This document shows positions 59,241 through 64,000 of a stretch of DNA of 64,000 nucleotides, piece after piece (the first letter of the stretch is position 1; each line of letters begins with the position of its first letter). The position numbers and the translations under genes are program-made. The stretch comes from Russula earlei (Eukaryota; Basidiomycota; Agaricomycetes; Russulales; Russulaceae). The DNA is taken from NCBI GenBank assembly GCA_025769875.1, contig JAGFNK010000002.1, positions 186,001 to 250,000 of the forward strand. Reading direction: 5' to 3'. Below the pieces are notes generated by a model that was not told the DNA's origin, ran no database searches, and saw only the letters and a list, made by a program, of their open reading frames with translations.

Positions 59241-61393
59241 CTAATTGTTGGGTCTTTTCTTTCCATGGCGTCCCTGCATGGAACCCTTAACGCTGGTTGT
59301 GCGAGCAAAGGGGTTGCCGAAAGGTCTATGTGTATGAACCGAACTTGGCATCTTGAATCGTCGTAGCGAGGGGTGAGAGCGAGAATCGTCACCGTACTCT
59401 TGTAGCTTTCGCTTGGTGCCCTGAACCGATGGCGAGCTGCCGTAGAATGTTTTGGGTGATATTGATGGCAGGGATGGTGGCGGCACCGACGCGGAAGAGA
59501 CGGGACGTTTTTCGTTTGATATGGGGGTTGATGTCTCAACCTTCTCGCCGATGTGTTCGGCATCATCTTCCTCATCAGTGTATTGCGAGAGGCTGAGCAG
59601 CGCGTTCGATGGCTTTAACGGTGCAGGTTTTGATACGGCCTCGATCTTTTTCTTCAGAACAGCAGCCTGTGGATCGCGCGCTGGCGGTACCTTAGGTGAA
59701 GGCAATAAGGGCCCTATGAATAGTTGACTTGGCTTCTTATCGGGCTCGGCCGCGGCGTCCGTATCAGACATTCTCCTCTTCTTCAACTTGTTCTTGATGC
59801 CGTTGGGTGTGACTGGCTGCCACTGAGAGCCGGATGTGATGGCAGCCTGCAATGCCTGACCCTTCTCGCGCATGTAGAACAGGATGTATGCGTTCTTCAT
59901 GTTGGTGGGTGGCCCATGGTGGCGTGTCACCATATCATCGTTCATCTCGTACCAATGGTCGTTGGATGCTTTGACGTGAGCGTAATAGTGCCCGGAGTTA
60001 GGCCCACTTCCAGCATGGGAGATGACACCATATAGCGAATATGACGGGCCATATTGGTCTTCGCTGACTGCCTGCGCCAGAGAGAGGCGCTCGTCGTACC
60101 GAACGGGGTGCCCGACTTTACGCCCAAGGGGTGAAAAGCGTTTGAGGTGAATGGTGAGCGCCACCGGTGGTTCGTGTATCGTAAACCTCTTGGAAGCTAT
60201 TACACGCCTCTTACACCTGAAACGAAGTAGCTGTTGGATGGAAGGCCCGGCAGGAGTTAGAAAGTACGTACTTCTCACACTTATACTTGTCAGCGCCCTT
60301 CAAGTAATCGATCGCTGTGAACTTGCGCAAGGCGTCTCTTAGAGTATCAACGCCGTGAATGTCCACACTCAGATCGAGTATACTGTCGAAAGTGTCGCTG
60401 TTGTGGTGACACTCGTCACAGGTCACCCGAGAGCGCAGCTTTCCGCCGAAAATCTTATGCACCCAAGTCGTTTCCGCAATTTTAGGATCGGCTTTTCTAT
60501 GCCCAGAAAGTCAACCCAGGAAGTCAACACGATATGGTCGTTCCAATAAAAGGAAACACTAACGACGCGTGTCCTGCAAGACAGGATTTCTGTAGGGCGT
60601 CAATGGCGTAGCGGAGGAACTCATGGGAGTCCTCTTGACGACCACGGCGCATGTGACCTGCAATCACTACAGAACAGAGTGAAACCTAATTTGAAGGGAT
60701 CGAAGGATGACCTACACTGAAGCCTGTTGGCAACCTGGTATGGCGTAAAAGCGTGCTTCCTGCGACCATGGGCCTCTTCCAAGACGGCTTGCAGAGAGCA
60801 GGCCATACAAAACCCCACTTTTACCCGACCTAGAGGCTGATTAACCAGCCGTCGCTTTTTTAGGAGTGGAAGACGTACAAGGCTGTGGCTTGTTATGCGA
60901 GAGAAGAACGTGGAGAAGGGGGGGGGTGTGCAGCAAACATTGAAGCGCACTGTTCAAGAAGCAACTATTGCCGGTGTTGATCAGCCCAGAGCCCACAGTC
61001 AATCCCTTGGGCCAGGAGGTATCTATAGGGCCAGAAAAGAGCGCGACACCCTTTTCACGAATGGGGGAAGGCTGTGACGGAGAGATTGGATCCTTGTGTA
61101 CTGCTTGAGGTGTTTGGACTGGTGCTGGTACCTAAGCAGGGTCAGGGGACGAAAACATAATGAGATGGACAATGTACCTCTGATCCAGCGGCAGACTTTG
61201 GTGAACCATTCACAGGATCGTATCTCCCCTCGGCGATCAAAAAAGTGCCAGAGGATGACCCCTCGACAAACTCAACGACTGGAGGTAAGAGCTTGTTGAA
61301 ACTCTCGATGTCTTTCGCTGGCCTGTATTGTGACGCGGCTTCGGGGGATTGATGAGAAGTAATAGAAGTGGGATAAAGGGGCGTGGCGAGCAT
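59241..61393 (-). CDS. USP-family ubiquitin-specific protease, USP36/Ubp-like
   Basis: Cysteine protease that removes ubiquitin. Start MLATPLYPTSITSHQSPEAA, a disordered stretch, then the Cys box GLINTGNSCFLNSALQCLLH. Next come GRVKVGFCMACSLQAVLEEA, FTPYQVANRLQ, a QDAHEFLRYA-type block (about 60600-60650), KIFGGKLRSRVTCDECHHNS and DKYKCEKC (zinc-binding CxxC pairs), PPVALTIHLKRFSPLGRKVG, and the His box YGVISHAGSGPNSGHYYAHV with NDHWYEMNDDMVT. A 200-residue basic tail (GIKNKLKKRRMS, TKRKLQEYGDDSR, GRHGKKRPNN) suggests nuclear or nucleolar location, as in USP36. The triad looks complete. TTG at 61399 precedes the chosen ATG. Confidence 0.88.
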
Positions 61394-61616
61394 TTTCAAA
61401 ATACGTGTTCTCGAGGCCGGAAGACGCGAAAAGGCAGATGGGACGCGGGTATAGAGCAGCGTATTAGTATTTAGTGGTGAAAGTGGAAAAAGTCACTGAA
61501 TCGGCAATCTCCGCGGGTTTTGTTGACGATCATCAACTCATGAATACAACAGCTGGTCCCGGATTACAGAATATCTTATCATATACTAACTTATGCTACA
61601 GTAGATGGCACAGAGA

Positions 61617-62734
61617 TCACACGAACGGAATGCCATAGTCCGGCCAGGCACTACCAGTCCAGTCTGGTATTGGTAACAGACACCCGCTTGGCTGCACACT
61701 GAAATTGTTCACAAACCCCGACCTTCTTTCAGGCGTCAAGACTTCATCTGACGCCACGGGCGAAGAGTACCGGGAGGAGGTTGGAGACGCCTCTAGGGAT
61801 GATGGCGATAAGAAGTTGTAGTCAGGTGAGACCTGAGAAGAAGAGGCAAGGAGCAACGGAGAAGCCTCCAGGGTGAACTCGGGCAACATGAGAAAAGGAA
61901 GAGCTGAAGCGAGATTCCATGCCATGAGGTGAGGTGAGCGTTCGGAGCACAGGTCAAATGACGGGCTTACAGGGATCTATGGACGAGAGCAATGGGTCCC
62001 AAGAATCGGGCGGACCGAGAAAAGGGTTTTCTTGATTGACAGACGGATCGTGAACGCCGGAGACTTGCCCTTCCCTGATTCCCTCGGGTTCTGCTGATCG
62101 CGAAATCTCCACGGGAGATTGATCACGCTTGGAGAGGTCAGGATAATTACTGGGATTCAATCCATGCTTTTTAAGGTGGATTTTGAATGACGACGATCGC
62201 AGTATACTGCAAACTCGGAAATAAACATTAAAGTATGTGGAAAGCAAGTTACGGTTTACCTTGAAGTGCATCCCTCGACAAAGCACCTGAACGGCTTTCT
62301 GGGATGATGGATCTCCCTGCGATGGCGTGCGCAGGACGAGGGGTCCCCAAAGGCAGCATTGCAAGATCCGCACTTGAACGGTTTCGAGCGCGTACTGGAC
62401 GATCCTCCTTGAGTCAAGGTTGCACAGTTTGGACGTGTAAATGACTCTTACTGAACGTTCTGGTGCGTTTTCAGAGCGGTATATTGAGCAAATCGTTTGC
62501 CACAACCTGCTACTGTACAGGGATATGGCCTGAACAGGTCGTGAGGAGACGTCCCTGCGCCCCAAAGCAAAAAAAAACTCTCACTTGATGCCATCATGCA
62601 GCTTGCGATGTCGGTTACAGTCGGCCTTGCGCGAAAAGACCTTTTTACATATCGCGCACACATTTTCAGGTTTAGGCTGAAAGAGTTCAGAACAACTCTC
62701 GCGACCAAAAAGCTCAAACGCTTACATTATTCAT
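61617..62734 (-). CDS. Four-finger C2H2 zinc-finger protein, likely transcription factor
   Basis: The nine-base first exon encodes MNN and ends at a perfect GTAAGC donor. The next exon starts PKPENVCAICKKVFSRKADC with NRHRKLHDGIK (finger 1). Then RPYPCTVAGCGKRFAQYTAL with KTHQNV (finger 2), KPFKCGSCNAAFGDPSSCAR with HRREIHH (finger 3), and PFRCFVEGCTS spliced to SILRSSSFKIHLKKHGLNP (finger 4). Linkers between the last fingers are TGEKP-like but degenerate. An acidic/Ser-rich tail (VSGVHDPSVNQENPFLGPPD; LPEFTLEASPLLLASSSQVS) ends in DYGIPFV at 61617 and could be an activation region. Targets are unknown. Confidence 0.82.
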
Positions 62735-63177
62735 GACACTACTGGTACAGCGCGGAAGGATTCGTTATGCCGTATAAATGAAAGTCGTGAAAACGGTATC
62801 GACAATGCCCAGCACTGTCCTCCGATTGTGGGTATGAAAAAGCGTTGTTTAGAACCAGCAACAACAGAACCGATGGTGACGAGGAGAATTGACTACGGGT
62901 TGCCACGCACAACGACATGGTGACTCGGTGGGTGGGTGCTTTATATGTGTGCTAGGAGAGGGGTATTATCCTAGGATCTATTGTTCAAGGGGGCACGTCG
63001 GGTTGTATGACATAAGTGACACGACCCCTGATATTCCTCGAACGGAAACAATTGCACGCACTACAGAGTATAATTAACGTGAAACATGCAATTGACCTTG
63101 TATCCAACCACGAAACAACAAAAATCATGCCCTAGAGGGAGAATCTGAGATTGGGAGAGACACGTGCGTGACATTCC
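62735..63177. other. Intergenic gap
   Basis: About 440 bp upstream of the zinc-finger gene and downstream of the partial gene. No frame worth calling; moderately AT-rich. Confidence 0.5.
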
Positions 63178-64000
63178 TCAGTTTCCCAGTCCTGGTCCAT
63201 CAATTCTCTTCGTCACTAGATCCTTCATCCAAGGCGCAATACAATCCAAATCTGCCAGAGTGAAAGACGCATACTGGCTCCTCCCAAACCCGACAACTAA
63301 GTCAAGGTCTTGTAAGAAGGGACCATCACCCCAAGGCATGCTCGTCTGATTACTTGTGATTTGAGCTGTCAACCTGCCAGTAGTGTGTCAACGGCCTGAT
63401 TAACACCAACGGAGATTGCACACTGACATGAGCCCACCGACCCATTGCCGCCCTTCTTCTTCCAGGTTATCAGATATCAGCCATCGTTTATCTCCCCCGC
63501 CTGGCGTGTAGAATGGATATTCGGCGTGCGAGAGGGCTGGGAGAGGACGAGTGAGGCGTTCATAAGGATAACTGCTTTTGGCCTTGCCACCGGCTGAGCC
63601 AGAGGAACCTCCGATGGTAGCATTATCGGAGATCATTTCGATTCCAGGGGGATGTAAGAATGCTCGAGCATTTCTGTTTACAGTGAATACTCCGCGCGGA
63701 TTATTGAGTACGCCAAGTGCAAGTATTCTTACATCGGCTAATTGAACAACGAGCTGAAGGATTGCTTAGAACGTAACCACTCTGAATCAGTTGTACATAC
63801 CCTGATGTGTGTTTCCAGATGCGCCAGGTTGCTTTGTAGCCTATAGGGCTCATCGCCTAAGAAAGATGAAATAGCGCAAAGAGGAACCCACGCACTTCAA
63901 GTTGTTGAATATGGCTAAAGGGTTAAAGTTGCGTGATGATGCTTCCAATTCATTGGCCGTGCCGTTCTTGTTCAGAACGATGTACCTGGCCCGCAGTTTA
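63178..64000 (-). CDS. Unidentified gene, 3' part only (runs off the window)
   Basis: The 5' end lies beyond 64000. From the edge inward the frame reads RARYIVLNKNGTANELEASS and FNPLAIFNNLK, then a likely intron (about 63858-63897), PIGYKATWRIWKHTSG, and after further junctions GVLNNPRGVFTVNRNARAFL, ERLTRPLPALSHAEYPFYTP and GDKRWLISDNLEEEGRQWVG. A last exon, TSMPWGDGPFLQDLDLVVGF and SFTLADLDCIAPWMKDLVTK, ends at the stop 63178. The consistent hydrophobic/charged pattern and intron-like breaks support a real gene. I cannot name the family. Confidence 0.5.

Overview
The window is nuclear DNA from a filamentous basidiomycete, most likely an Agaricomycete. The evidence is gene style and gene content. 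Nearly every gene is cut by several 48-70 nt GT-AG introns, gaps between genes are short, and several encoded families are typical of mushroom-forming fungi: a DUF6534-type membrane protein, a WW-domain/transmembrane protein and a NACHT-WD40 NLR. I cannot name the genus. Gene boundaries were obtained by joining exons by eye, so internal splice sites are predictions. All product names rest on recognised motifs, not on a search.

Layout. 1-3 kb: a small presequence-bearing protein, a degenerate gene relic and a conserved glycosylase-like protein. 3-4.5 kb: gene-poor, with one MITE-like inverted repeat. 4.5-10.7 kb: an alpha/beta hydrolase, a coiled-coil/low-complexity protein and a WW-domain membrane protein. 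11-15.3 kb: a mitochondrial cluster (lipoate ligase, complex I subunit NDUFA8, a ubiquitin-like protein, complex I assembly factor NDUFAF3). 15.3-28 kb: SWC4, glycogen branching enzyme, an M28/glutamate-carboxypeptidase membrane protease, a disordered protein with a PAM2-like motif, and an alpha/beta-hydrolase-fold protein that appears to lack its catalytic triad. 29-40 kb: PEX14-like protein, then the accessory part of the window: a large NLR (helical N-domain, NACHT, about 12 near-identical WD40 repeats) and a DUF6534 protein, separated by gene-poor gaps. 40.8-64 kb: a compact housekeeping run of RIB1, VPS17, LEU2, NOB1, ARPC3, YVC1-like channel, PSF2, haspin, a disordered Asp-rich protein, a PTC5-like phosphatase, a USP-family ubiquitin protease, a four-finger C2H2 protein and one gene running off the end.

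Most genes are conserved cell-biology or metabolic genes arranged as divergent pairs with about 70-230 bp shared promoters or convergent pairs with 60-220 bp between stops. The most interesting locus is the NLR. Its WD40 units are almost identical except at a few positions just after the QGHS motif, the pattern expected of a fast-evolving recognition domain. Part of the array (about 32.03-32.35 kb) carries a dense cluster of one-base indels. Single-base surplus in homopolymer runs also breaks haspin and the PTC5-like gene, so at least some of these frame breaks may be consensus errors and not biology.
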